Shown here: positions 16,414-24,664 of the stretch, one piece after another
Position numbering within the stretch: the first letter of the stretch is position 1
Layout of the letters: each line of letters begins with the position of its first letter
Source: JAICWP01 sp035252015
Lineage (GTDB): Bacteria > Acidobacteriota > Terriglobia > Terriglobales > Acidobacteriaceae
Assembly (NCBI GenBank): GCA_035252015.1
Contig: DATFDP010000255.1
Coordinates: 10,395-74,394 of the forward strand
Reading direction: 5' to 3'
DNA: 64,000 bases
Notes under the pieces: generated by a model
What the model saw: only the letters and a program-made list of their open reading frames with translations
Told to the model about the DNA's origin: nothing
The model's database searches: none
Made by a program: the position numbers and the translations under genes

Positions 16414-17029
16414 TCGTCTTCCCTGGTTCGGTAAGAGGAACGCAGGCCTGGTAAGGTCCCATGTGCACCGGCGGGCGCCCCAGCTCCTGGGTCCAGCCGA
16501 TTTCAGAGGTGTAGTAGCCGATCAGGGTAAGGCGCTTCATCATGTAAAAGAAGTTGCGGTCCACGGGGGTCTCGGTCTCTTGCACGGCGGGGCTGGCGTG
16601 CTCCCGCTGTTCCCCGGTGGCCTCCCGCAGTTCAGTGAGTTCCTCGTCCAGCGCGGTAAGCAATTGCGTTTGCTGTTCCGCGGTACAGTTCACGAATTTC
16701 CTGCCGAACATTTTCTGGCTGCGGCCGTCGGTATCGGCTAGGCCCTGCAGGAAGCGCTGGCTATCGTCACCCGTGCACCAGTCCGTCAGGATGAGGTCGA
16801 TGAATTCGTTCACCCGCGCTCCCTTGGCCCCGGGAGTGTCGGTGGTTGGAATAATCATCTCGGAAATGGCGACGACCGTGGCGTTCTGGTGGGCATTCAA
16901 AGTCTTGAGCGCGGCGGTGGAGCCGAGCTGCTGATGGATTTGCCGCCCAAGTGCGAACAGGTCATGCGAATAAAGAGCGGGAACTGTGGCCGCGCCGGCG
17001 ATCAGCTTGAGTGCGTCGCGTCGTTTCAT
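16403..17029 (-). CDS. Gluconate 2-dehydrogenase subunit 3 family protein (Tat signal)
   Basis: The 208-residue protein starts MKRRDALKLIAGAATVPAL, a Tat signal, followed by LNAHQNATVVAISEMIIP, TPGAKGARVNEFIDLIL and a C-terminal YYTSEIGWTQELG motif shared with subunit 3 proteins. It is the presumed export chaperone and small subunit for the overlapping GMC gene. The paralogue at 10315-10899 has the same motif order with low identity. No c-type haem motif is present, so the electron acceptor must be encoded elsewhere. Confidence 0.9.
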   Translation of the reverse strand: MKRRDALKLIAGAATVPALYSHDLFALGRQIHQQLGSTAALKTLNAHQNATVVAISEMIIPTTDTPGAKGARVNEFIDLILTDWCTGDDSQRFLQGLADTDGRSQKMFGRKFVNCTAEQQTQLLTALDEELTELREATGEQREHASPAVQETETPVDRNFFYMMKRLTLIGYYTSEIGWTQELGRPPVHMGPYQACVPLTEPGKTNAS

Positions 17030-17174
17030 GAAGCGGAGGCAAGCCGGGGGCCCTTATCCTGAGAGGCCGAAACGTGCGCGGTGCGCCGAATGGAGCCGCA
17101 GAGTCCTCAGCAAGCTGTGGGCGCAAGATACTCCCCCGCCGCCGAGAAAGTCAAATACACGCGCTTTCAGATGC

Positions 17175-18110
17175 TTACGTTTTGCTTCGCGCCGAGGCGG
17201 GAAATGGTTCGTGCCACGACTTAATTGCCAGCCGCCGCGCCGCCGCCAGCTCCGCCACCGGGTCGCCCTGGGGAAGAAATTCCATAGCCATGTAGCCGCC
17301 ATAGCTCAGCTGCGCCAGCTTGCGGAAGATGTTCGCGTAGTTGATCTCGCCGGTCCCCGGCTGGTGGCGCCCGGGCACATCGGCCACATGCACCAGCCCC
17401 AGCTCGGCGAAATTCTTTTCCAGCGTTTCGATCAGGTTCCCCTCCGCGATCTGCTCGTGATACAAATCGTAAAGGAATCGCATGTTGGGCCGGTTTAGCT
17501 TGCGCACAATCTCAAAACCTTCCCGCGAAGAAGTCAGGTAGTACTTCGGGTTCTCTTCCGGATCGATATTTTCCAGCAGCAGGGTCACGCCGTGCGGTGC
17601 GGCCAGGTCGGCGGCCCGCTGCAGTCCCTCGATGCAGCTTTGATGCTGCGCTTCCCTGCTCAACCCCGGCGCCGCATTGCCGGAAAGCACAATCAGGCTC
17701 CGGCATTCCAGCTTCTCCATCACAAACAGCATTTTCCCCAATTGTTCCAGGAACTTGCCACGCTGGGCAGGATCGGCAATTCCGGCAGACAGGCCGGCGG
17801 TGGCATCAAAGGTCATTCCCAACGAGCGCCGACGACTGGCGGCGCGGCTGAAATCCGCCGCCTGCCAGTGCTCGAATTCATTCACCAGTTCCACAGCGCG
17901 ATAGCCCGCCTCTGCCACTTTCTCCAGGCGCTGCTCAAAAGGCAGGTTGCGGAACACGGTCCACAACATGACCGAGAGCTTTGGCCCGCTCTGTTCATCC
18001 CGTGTGTCCGCAAGGTTAGCCGCTCTCGTCAGTTGGGGAGCGGCGGGCAGCACAGCAGCAGCTATTGCCGCTTGGGCAGCGGTTCGGGAAAATTCTCGTC
18101 GGTTCATCAT
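17175..18110 (-). CDS. Tat-exported hydroxypyruvate isomerase-like TIM-barrel protein
   Basis: The start is taken at ATG 18110 because the product then begins MMNRREFSRTAAQAAIA, a Tat signal; the longer frame to 18302 lacks support. The 311-residue protein contains LSVMLWTVFRNLPFEQRL, LLLENIDP, FLYDLYHEQI, VHVADVPGRHQPGTGEINY and MAMEFLP, the pattern of the Hyi/OtnI subfamily. Cytosolic Hyi enzymes isomerise hydroxypyruvate and tartronate semialdehyde, or act on oxo-tetronate; export by Tat makes that role unlikely and suggests a sugar-derived keto substrate. It is the first gene on the minus strand, divergent from DUF1080 with a 207-base gap. Confidence 0.88.
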   Translation of the reverse strand: MMNRREFSRTAAQAAIAAAVLPAAPQLTRAANLADTRDEQSGPKLSVMLWTVFRNLPFEQRLEKVAEAGYRAVELVNEFEHWQAADFSRAASRRRSLGMTFDATAGLSAGIADPAQRGKFLEQLGKMLFVMEKLECRSLIVLSGNAAPGLSREAQHQSCIEGLQRAADLAAPHGVTLLLENIDPEENPKYYLTSSREGFEIVRKLNRPNMRFLYDLYHEQIAEGNLIETLEKNFAELGLVHVADVPGRHQPGTGEINYANIFRKLAQLSYGGYMAMEFLPQGDPVAELAAARRLAIKSWHEPFPASARSKT

Positions 18111-18317
18111 GGCCCCGTTCCTGTCAGGCGAAAGCACCCTACCGCCGTCCGGCGTTCGCTCGCAACCGAAAAAGTGCCACCGGGCACTTACTTTTTCTTG
18201 CGTTCCGAGTATCATAGCGGGCTCTGCAAAATTAAGGCGCTGCGGTTCGCCCCCGGCGACGCGCTCCGCCCCCCAGAGCTTTTGTTTGCTTTCGATTTTC
18301 ACATCCCAGGGGCTCTT
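18111..18317. promoter_or_regulatory. Divergent intergenic control region with hairpin
   Basis: This gap must hold the promoters for both arms of the sugar cluster. A hairpin AAGTGCC/GGCACTT with ACCG loop (18172-18189), flanked by A-run and T-run, sits in the middle. I could not define convincing -35/-10 pairs on either strand. Confidence 0.35.
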
Positions 18318-19019
18318 ATGAAACGATTGACCATTTGCATTTTTCTGCTCGTCTTTCTTTCCACGCTTACCTTCGCCGCCGGCGAGTCAGATCAGAACGC
18401 CTGCACCGGCAATCCTAATCAGTGGCGCCAGCTCTACAACGGCAAAGACCTCAAGGGTTGGAAGCACGTTGGCCCGGGCTACATGACGGTGGAGAAGGAC
18501 GGCCTCATCCATACCCACGGCGGCATGGGCCTGCTTTACTGGACCGGCGGCAAAATCGGCAACTGCATTCTCCACACCGTATGGCGCATGCGCGACGAAA
18601 ATGACAACTCCGGCGTCTTCATTCGCATTCCCGTCCCGCCCACCGAGCCGTGGATGCCGGTGAATTACGGCTATGAAGTCCAGATTGATAATCACCCCGA
18701 GCGCTCCAAACCTTCGGAGGATGAATACCACCAGACCGGCATGCTCTATTCGCTCACCAAGCCCCTGGTGCCGCACGCCTGGAAGCCAGGCCCGGAGTGG
18801 AACACCATGGACATCACCCTCGATGGGCCGCGCACCATCGTGGTGCTCAACGGCAAAAAAGTGGTGGACTACAAGGAAGGAGACCCGGTGCCGGCTAAAA
18901 AATTCACCTTCGAACCGGAGCGCGGCCCACGGCCGACTTTCGGTTACATCGGGCTGCAGAACCACAGCGACAACGACATTGTGTTCTTTAAAGAAGTAGC
19001 CATCAAGCCGCTGAAGTAG
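18318..19019 (+). CDS. DUF1080 / 3-keto-disaccharide hydrolase family protein, exported
   Basis: The ATG at 18318 gives a Sec signal peptide (MKRLTICIFLLVFLSTLTFA) and a 233-residue protein with the family hallmarks QLYNGKDLKGWKHVG, LIHTHGGMGLLYWTG, DENDNSGVFIRIP, YEVQIDNHP and FGYIGLQNHS. The fold is a concanavalin-like jelly roll. Members act on 3-keto-glycosides, as hydrolases or lyase/hydratases, in pathways where a glycoside is first oxidised at C3. It is 48 bases upstream of the Gfo/Idh/MocA oxidoreductase and divergent from the GMC operon, so it probably cleaves their 3-keto products in the periplasm. Confidence 0.92.
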   Translation: MKRLTICIFLLVFLSTLTFAAGESDQNACTGNPNQWRQLYNGKDLKGWKHVGPGYMTVEKDGLIHTHGGMGLLYWTGGKIGNCILHTVWRMRDENDNSGVFIRIPVPPTEPWMPVNYGYEVQIDNHPERSKPSEDEYHQTGMLYSLTKPLVPHAWKPGPEWNTMDITLDGPRTIVVLNGKKVVDYKEGDPVPAKKFTFEPERGPRPTFGYIGLQNHSDNDIVFFKEVAIKPLK

Positions 19020-19067
19020 GCGAGGCGGACATTTTTTCAGCAGGCATACGCAGAGGAGATATTCGCT

Positions 19068-20420
19068 ATGAAAAATGATTTCTCACGTCGTCAGTTTCTG
19101 CAGAGCAGCGCTGTGGCCGCGGGCGGCATGCTGGCCGCCAAAACCATTCTTCTCGACCCGGAGCCGCTGGGCGCGCAAACCAAACCTGTGGCGCCCAGCG
19201 ATCGCGTGCGCTTCGGCATGGTCGGCATCGGCATGCAGGGTTCGGGGCTGCTCACAAATGCCATCACCCTGCCGGGCGTCGAGTGCGTCGGCGCCGCCGA
19301 TTTGTATGACGGCCGTCACACCCTGGCCCGCGAGATCACCAATAATCAAAGCCTGCCCACTTCCCGCCGTTACCACGATCTGCTGGAGCGCAAGGACATT
19401 GATTGCATCGTGGCCGCGGTTCCTGACCACTGGCACCGCCGCGTGGTGGTGGACGCCTGCAATGCCGGCAAGGACATCTATTGCGAAAAACCGATGTCGC
19501 ACACCATTCCGGACGGCTTTGCCATGGTGGAAGCGGCGCAGAAGAACAACCGTATCGTGCAGATCGGCTCGCAACGCGTCAGCTCCAACCTGGCCGCCAA
19601 GGCCCGCGAGCTTTATCACGGTGGCGCAATCGGCGACATCGAAATGGTCGAATTGACTCTGGGCCGCAACGATCCTACCGGCGCCTGGGAGTATCCGCCG
19701 CCCCTCGACCTCTCGTCCAAGAACCTGGACTGGGATACTTGGCTGAACGACGCCCCCAAAATCCCCTTCAACCCCTACCACTTCGCGCGCTGGCGCTGCT
19801 GGAAGGAGTACGGCACCGGCGTGGCCGGCGACCTCATGGTCCACCTGCTCAGCGGCATGATGGTTACCCTGGGCTGGAACGAACCGCCGCGCTCGGCGCA
19901 GGCGCTGGGCGGCATCTTCCGCTTCAATGACGGGCGCAATATGCCCGACTTCCACGTGGTGCTCTTCGACTACCACGGGATTCCCGTGTATGTGCGCCTT
20001 GACCTGGGCTGCGAGTCGGAAGAACTGGCGCGCTTCATGGGTCCCAAGGGCATCCTGGACACCGGTGAGTACCAGCTCCGACATCAATTCCAGCCCGGCA
20101 TTGACCTGGCCCCCAGCTATTACTCCTCCGGCTTCCCGCAGAAGATGCGCGAGGAATACGTCGCCGAGTGGCACGCCAAGAACGATCCACCCCTGGGCAA
20201 GGAGCCGATGTACCCCACCACGGTTTACGCCGGCCACGACTGGGACGACGTGAAGCCGCACCTGTGGAACTTCTTCCAGGCGGTGAAGTCGCGCAAGCCG
20301 GTAGTAGAGGATGCGGTGTTCGGCAACCACGCCGCCATCGCCTGCCACATGGCCAACGAAGCCTACTTCCGCAAAAAGCCGGTTTTCTGGGATGAGGCTT
20401 CCAAGAGCATTCGGACCTAG
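19068..20420 (+). CDS. Gfo/Idh/MocA family oxidoreductase, Tat-exported
   Basis: The 450-residue protein opens with a Tat signal (SRRQFLQSSAVAAGGMLAA), followed by the dinucleotide-binding MVGIGMQGSG at 51-60, the PDHWH motif at 119-123 and EKP at 140-142, where the lysine is the usual catalytic residue. A Tat signal on a nicotinamide enzyme implies a tightly held cofactor loaded in the cytoplasm, as known for some family members (glucose-fructose oxidoreductase). It follows DUF1080 and precedes a terminator at 20442-20471. A role in redox chemistry on 3-keto or C-glycosides is inferred from the neighbours. Confidence 0.92.
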   Translation: MKNDFSRRQFLQSSAVAAGGMLAAKTILLDPEPLGAQTKPVAPSDRVRFGMVGIGMQGSGLLTNAITLPGVECVGAADLYDGRHTLAREITNNQSLPTSRRYHDLLERKDIDCIVAAVPDHWHRRVVVDACNAGKDIYCEKPMSHTIPDGFAMVEAAQKNNRIVQIGSQRVSSNLAAKARELYHGGAIGDIEMVELTLGRNDPTGAWEYPPPLDLSSKNLDWDTWLNDAPKIPFNPYHFARWRCWKEYGTGVAGDLMVHLLSGMMVTLGWNEPPRSAQALGGIFRFNDGRNMPDFHVVLFDYHGIPVYVRLDLGCESEELARFMGPKGILDTGEYQLRHQFQPGIDLAPSYYSSGFPQKMREEYVAEWHAKNDPPLGKEPMYPTTVYAGHDWDDVKPHLWNFFQAVKSRKPVVEDAVFGNHAAIACHMANEAYFRKKPVFWDEASKSIRT

Positions 20421-20441
20421 CATTCCGTTTTTGAATACAGG

Positions 20442-20471
20442 GCGGCGGCTACGGTCGCCGCTTTGCTTTTT
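20442..20471 (+). terminator. Intrinsic terminator after the Gfo/Idh/MocA gene
   Basis: GCGGCG (20442-20447) pairs with CGCCGC (20456-20461) and is followed by TTTGCTTTTT. It lies 22 bases after the stop codon. Confidence 0.75.
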
Positions 20472-20920
20472 AGCTGACTCGCTGACTAGCTTTCTAGCTG
20501 GCTGTAAGTGTGGGAAGCACGAATTCCGCCCGGTAGTGCCGTTGCCTGCAGCATCTTGGGTTTAAGTTGGTGAGCAATGTGTTGAAGCCTACGATTCGTA
20601 TCAGGGCATGCCTTTAGGCGTGCCGAAAACAACTTCTTAAACACTGCGGCTTTAGCCGCTGAATCCGAGACGTAGCAAGTTACGTCTCTACCAATCCGGA
20701 GAGAATGTGCGAAAACTCCTTCGGTAGAAACGTTGCTCGCGAGGTCTCAGGGCGCGAAGCAACAAATTCTCTTCCAAACCGGAGAATAAATGTGAATGGA
20801 ACGAGTAATCGTGAACCACTACGCGCCAGCCCCGGAGGGGCGAAACAGATTTAGCCCAGGGCGTGAGCCCTGGGTAACCGTCAGCTTAAAAGCCTAAGCC
20901 CCGTAGGGGCGACACAGGGA
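20472..20920. repeat. Palindromic repeat region, including AGCCC repeat copy 2
   Basis: No gene is visible in these 450 bases. The region is a series of small hairpins: GGCATGCC..GGCGTGCC near 20608, GCGGCTTTAGCCGC, GAGACGTAGCAAGTTACGTCTC and, at 20829-20917, AGCCCCGGAGGGGCGAAAC, AGCCCAGGGCGTGAGCCCT and AGCCCCGTAGGGGCGACAC. The last block recurs at 10983-11071 and 26121-26203 and runs almost to the glpK start codon. Confidence 0.6.
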
Positions 20921-20927
20921 CGCTACA

Positions 20928-22427
20928 TTGCCAGAACCCAACTACATTCTCGCTCTCGACCAGGGCACCACCTCCAGCCGCGCCATCGTTTTTGGCCATG
21001 CAGGCAAAATCGTCAGCCTGGCCCAGCAGGAATTTCAGCAAATCTATCCCTCCCCCGGCCAGGTGGAGCACGACCCGGAGGCCATCTGGAACTCGCAACT
21101 GGCGGTAGCGCGCGAGGCGCTGCAGCGAGCCAACATCTCTGCCCGTGAACTGGCGGCCATCGGCATCACCAACCAGCGTGAAACTACTATCCTGTGGGAG
21201 CGTGCAACCGGTCGCCCTGTCGCCAATGCCATTGTGTGGCAAAGCCGGATCAGCGCATCCATTTGCGATCGCCTGAAAGCCGATGGTCTGGAGGAAACCT
21301 TTCGCGAGCGCACCGGCCTGGTGGTGGACGCCTACTTCTCCGGGACGAAAATCAAATATCTGCTGGATTCCACATCCGGCCTGCGCTCTCGCGCTGAACG
21401 TGGCGAAATCCTGTTTGGCACCGTGGATAGTTTCCTCCTCTGGCGCCTTACCGGCGGCCGCCTCCATGCCACCGACGTCAGCAACGCCAGCCGCACTTTG
21501 CTCTTCAACATCCACAAACTCGACTGGGATGACGACCTGCTCAAAATCCTGGGCGTGCCCCGCGCCATGCTGCCCCAGGTGCTCTCCTGCTGCGAAACCT
21601 ACGCACAAACCGACGCCGCTTTGCTGGGCGCGCCCGTCCCCATTGCAGGCGTGGCCGGCGACCAGCAGGCCGCCCTCTTTGGTCAAGCATGTTTCCAACC
21701 AGGAACGGCTAAGAACACTTACGGCACTGGCTGTTTTGCGCTGCTCAATACCGGAGCCAAGCCCGTCCTCTCACAAAAAGGGCTGCTCACCTCCGTGGCC
21801 TGGAAGATCGGCAAAGAAGTGAACTATTGCCTGGAAGGCGCCGTCTTTATCGCCGGCGCGGTGGTGCAATGGCTGCGCGACGGCCTGCGAATCATTACAA
21901 ATTCCAGCGACATCGAGACTCTGGCCGCCTCTGTGCCCGATTCTGCCGGCATCTTCTTCGTGCCCGCATTCGTCGGCCTGGGCGCGCCTTACTGGGACCC
22001 CTATGCCCGCGGCGCCATCATTGGCCTCACCCGCGATACAACACAAGCGCACATAGCACGGGCGGCCCTGGAGGCAATTTCCTACCAGACTTGCGACGTG
22101 CTGCGCCTGATGCAGCAGGAAGCCGGCTTGCGCCTGCCTCACCTGAAAGTAGATGGCGGCGCTGCCTGCAACTCCCTCCTGATGCAATTCCAGGCTGACC
22201 TCCTGAACGTTCCCGTTCGCCGCCCTGCAGTGCTGGAAACCACTGCCCTGGGCGCGGCCTATCTCGCCGGCCTGGCGGTGGGCTACTGGAAGAACCAGGA
22301 AGAAATTGCCGCCCACTGGACCCTGGAGCACGAATTCACCCCCGTCATGCCTTCCTCAACGCGGGAACTCCTGTTCCGCAGGTGGGAGCAGGCGGTATCG
22401 CGCTCGCGAGCTTGGGTGCAGCAGTAG
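20928..22427 (+). CDS. glpK: Glycerol kinase
   Basis: The 499-residue enzyme phosphorylates glycerol to sn-glycerol 3-phosphate with ATP in the cytoplasm. It starts at TTG 20928 and shows the FGGY features in order: LALDQGTTSSRAIVF (residues 7-21), NQRETTILWER, the glycerol-binding VDAYFSGTKIKYLLD, GTVDSFLLWRLTGG, VAGDQQAALFGQ, NTYGTGCFALLNTG, FVPAFVGLGAPYWDPYARG and the C-terminal LKVDGGAACNSLLMQFQAD. No glycerol facilitator or glycerol-3-phosphate dehydrogenase is adjacent. The 5' flank is a dispersed repeat, and the spacing to a CAGGGA ribosome site is 7 bases. Confidence 0.96.
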   Translation: MPEPNYILALDQGTTSSRAIVFGHAGKIVSLAQQEFQQIYPSPGQVEHDPEAIWNSQLAVAREALQRANISARELAAIGITNQRETTILWERATGRPVANAIVWQSRISASICDRLKADGLEETFRERTGLVVDAYFSGTKIKYLLDSTSGLRSRAERGEILFGTVDSFLLWRLTGGRLHATDVSNASRTLLFNIHKLDWDDDLLKILGVPRAMLPQVLSCCETYAQTDAALLGAPVPIAGVAGDQQAALFGQACFQPGTAKNTYGTGCFALLNTGAKPVLSQKGLLTSVAWKIGKEVNYCLEGAVFIAGAVVQWLRDGLRIITNSSDIETLAASVPDSAGIFFVPAFVGLGAPYWDPYARGAIIGLTRDTTQAHIARAALEAISYQTCDVLRLMQQEAGLRLPHLKVDGGAACNSLLMQFQADLLNVPVRRPAVLETTALGAAYLAGLAVGYWKNQEEIAAHWTLEHEFTPVMPSSTRELLFRRWEQAVSRSRAWVQQ

Positions 22428-22475
22428 ACTTACTAATTGGAATCGGCTCGGAAATTCTGTTAGGATGCTTCCCAT

Positions 22476-22492
22476 TGTCACCGTTGGTGACA
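22476..22492 (+). promoter_or_regulatory. 7-3-7 palindromic operator upstream of XRE regulator
   Basis: TGTCACC, GTT, GGTGACA form a perfect inverted repeat 53 bases before the XRE gene's ATG. The symmetry and position suit autoregulation by that HTH protein. Confidence 0.5.
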
Positions 22493-22544
22493 TTCTGTTC
22501 CCCACTCACGCGGTTCGAAGCTGATCAGCACTGCAGGAACGACT

Positions 22545-22820
22545 ATGCGCACTGGTGCGAAACTTGCACACCCGGAGTGGGCGAGAAAGATTCAGGAATT
22601 GCGCCACAAATTGAGACTCAGCCAGACTGCCTTCGCTGAGCTGTTGCGGGTCTCAGCCATGGCGGTCTCGCGCTGGGAGCGGGGTATCAATGAACCTCCC
22701 GGCGAAGCCTATATTGGTCTCGGCAAGCTGGCGGGCTCGCCCAACTGCTGGTATTTCTGGGAGAGGACTGGGCTGAGGAAGTCTGACCTGGAAAAAGCTT
22801 TGCGGCGCAACAATCCTTGA
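22545..22820 (+). CDS. XRE family helix-turn-helix transcriptional regulator
   Basis: The 91-residue protein is a single Cro/C1-type HTH domain: WARKIQELRHKLRLSQTAFA, then recognition-helix region SAMAVSRWERGIN at about 41-53, followed by a short C-terminal part containing AGSPNCWYFWERTGL. The CWYFWERTGL ending is characteristic of a small subfamily of DNA-binding proteins lacking a ligand domain. A palindrome at 22476-22492 lies in its promoter region. It is convergent with, and one base from, the hydrolase gene. Its targets are unknown. Confidence 0.88.
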   Translation: MRTGAKLAHPEWARKIQELRHKLRLSQTAFAELLRVSAMAVSRWERGINEPPGEAYIGLGKLAGSPNCWYFWERTGLRKSDLEKALRRNNP

Positions 22821-22821
22821 C

Positions 22822-23496
22822 TCACGCCACGTCCACGTTTCGCCCCCGCAGATGCGTCTGGAACCATTCCCGTGCCAGTCGGGAAACTTCCTCCAGAGCC
22901 CCCGGCTCCTCAAACAGGTGTGAAGCCCTGGGCACGATTTCAAGCTGTTTTTTTCCCTGGAGCTCCTGCAGAGCCGCGCGGTTGAATTCCAGGACTGGCA
23001 AATCGTTGCCGCCCACAATGAGCAGCGTCGCGGCGCGTACCTGCCCCAAAGCTGCCCCGGCCAGGTCAGGACGGCCTCCTCGTGAGACCACCACACTTGC
23101 CTCTGCGGGGCGCAGCGAGGCCGCCATCAGAGCAGCGGCTGCCCCGGTGCTTGCGCCGAACAGGCCAATATCCAGCGACTGCAGGGCCGGTTGGCTGCGT
23201 ACCCAATCCACGGCTGCGATCACCCGCTCAGAAAGCAGATCAATGTTGAAGCGCAGCTCCGCGGTGCGCGAGTCAATCTGGTCCTCAGCGGGAGTCAGCA
23301 GATCCATCAGCAGCGTTCCCAGGCGGCCCTCCTGCAGGGCACGGGCGACATAACGGTTACGCGGGCTGTGCCGGCTGCTTCCGCTGCCGTGCGCAAACAC
23401 CACTATTCCCAGGGGCAAGTCAGGCAGCGCCAGCTCGCCCTCCAGCTCCACCAACCCTGCCTTTATCCGTACCTCACTTAGGGCTCGGTTTGCCAC
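22822..23496 (-). CDS. Alpha/beta hydrolase of the dienelactone hydrolase type
   Basis: The 224-residue protein has the nucleophile elbow GASTG with Ser116, a likely acid Asp165 in VGGNDLPVLE and His193 in PRASHLFEEPG, forming a complete triad. The N-terminal VVFAHGSGSSRHSPRN matches the oxyanion-hole region of this subfamily, which is frequently found next to or fused to phosphoribosyltransferase domains. Here it is third in a minus-strand group after a phosphoribosyltransferase (23996-24664) and a DUF5335 protein. The substrate is not known. The conserved association suggests a shared pathway. Confidence 0.88.
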   Translation of the reverse strand: MANRALSEVRIKAGLVELEGELALPDLPLGIVVFAHGSGSSRHSPRNRYVARALQEGRLGTLLMDLLTPAEDQIDSRTAELRFNIDLLSERVIAAVDWVRSQPALQSLDIGLFGASTGAAAALMAASLRPAEASVVVSRGGRPDLAGAALGQVRAATLLIVGGNDLPVLEFNRAALQELQGKKQLEIVPRASHLFEEPGALEEVSRLAREWFQTHLRGRNVDVA

Positions 23497-23529
23497 TGCG
23501 GCCTCCTTGCGGCGGAGCGGCGGCCCGGG

Positions 23530-23934
23530 TCAGGCGGCAACACCGTTGAGGGTTTCCGGTTTGGCCGGCCCCCGGAAGCGAACCACGGTCCGGCTGCCGT
23601 CTGCCGCTTCGATCTGCAGCCCTGCGTGCCCGCCGGCTTTGGCTTCTAGAAACACAACGCGAATAGGATCGGTTACAAAATGAGTGAGATGGCCATCGGG
23701 CGCTTTGCTCAGCGCAATTGAAATGCGGTGATGACCTTCCGAGTATTCCGGGGTGATGCCTTCCAGTTTGAGGTTCTCAGCTTCCACCCCTCCTCCATGG
23801 CTGTCCGGCACTTCCAGGGTCACCAGCCAGCCCTCGTGCTGGCGGCTGAACCCATCCAGAAACGACAGCCACTCGCCCCGCGGAATTTCCTGGCCCGGCG
23901 CTTTGTTGGAATGTTCATGAATGCGCTCACCCAT
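23530..23934 (-). CDS. DUF5335 family protein
   Basis: The 134-residue soluble protein shows PRGEWLSFLDGFSRQHEGW at about 18-36, VTLEVPDSHGG, and a C-terminal half with RVVFLEAKAGGHAGLQIEA and TVVRFRGP. This is the pattern of DUF5335, a small beta-rich family of unknown function. It lies between the phosphoribosyltransferase and the hydrolase (spacings about 60 and 33 bases), so co-transcription is likely. No catalytic motif is visible. Confidence 0.8.
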   Translation of the reverse strand: MGERIHEHSNKAPGQEIPRGEWLSFLDGFSRQHEGWLVTLEVPDSHGGGVEAENLKLEGITPEYSEGHHRISIALSKAPDGHLTHFVTDPIRVVFLEAKAGGHAGLQIEAADGSRTVVRFRGPAKPETLNGVAA

Positions 23935-23995
23935 TATCTACTCCTTATTCAAATCGTTCCAACGAGGCTGACTACCGCATTGGATGACAAAAAAC

Positions 23996-24664
23996 TCACG
24001 CCGTTCGTAGCGGGCGCTGTTCTGCGGCGCTTCGTTCCAGCATCTCCCGCACTTCCTCATCGGTGATCTGGGGAAATTCCTTATACCACTGTCCGACTGC
24101 CTGGAAGTGCTCGGGCGTCTCCAGGCAGATCACGTGGTCCACTTCGCTTTCCGAGCGCAGCTCATCGCACGTGGAAGCAGCCGCCAGGGGCACAGCTACC
24201 ACGATGGCGGCCGGATCGCGGTCGCGGACCGCTGTCACCGCGGCGCGCATGGTTGAGCCCGTTGCCAAGCCATCGTCCACCAAAATAACGGCCTGGTGCC
24301 GCAGCGGCAGAGGCGGGCGATTACCGCGGTACTCGCGCTCACGCCGCTCCACCTCCTGCTGCTCGCGGGCGGCTACCTCGCGAATCACCTCGTCGGAAAT
24401 GTTCAGCCCGTGCACTACATCCGGGTTGAGCACGATTACCCCGCCGGAAGCAATGGCGCCCATGGCCAGTTCCGGCTGCCCGGGCGTTCCCAGCTTGCGC
24501 ACCACAAATACATCCAGCGGCGCATTCAAGGCCTGGGCCACTTCATAACCGGCCACCACTCCACCCCGGGGAAGGGCCAGCACCACCACATCGCCACGCC
24601 CGGCAAAGCCCATCAGCTTCGTGGCCAGCGCGCGGCCTGCTTCTGCTCGGTCTCGAAACACCAT
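23996..24664 (-). CDS. Phosphoribosyltransferase family protein
   Basis: The 222-residue protein carries the PRPP-binding loop VILVDDGLATGST at 127-139, preceded by a flexible charged region and an N-terminal FRDRAEAGRALATKL and LALPRGGVVAGYEVA, a set typical of stand-alone type I PRTases of unknown base specificity. AGGAGG lies immediately before ATG 24664, and the second codon is GTG with better spacing, so translation may start there. It leads a three-gene group with DUF5335 and an alpha/beta hydrolase. Confidence 0.9.
   Translation of the reverse strand: MVFRDRAEAGRALATKLMGFAGRGDVVVLALPRGGVVAGYEVAQALNAPLDVFVVRKLGTPGQPELAMGAIASGGVIVLNPDVVHGLNISDEVIREVAAREQQEVERREREYRGNRPPLPLRHQAVILVDDGLATGSTMRAAVTAVRDRDPAAIVVAVPLAAASTCDELRSESEVDHVICLETPEHFQAVGQWYKEFPQITDEEVREMLERSAAEQRPLRTA

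Noticed and set aside
19083..20423. 446-codon frame antisense to the Gfo/Idh/MocA gene
   Set aside because: The plus-strand gene has Tat signal, GxGxxG and EKP; the antisense product is His/Val/Ala-rich with no recognisable domain.
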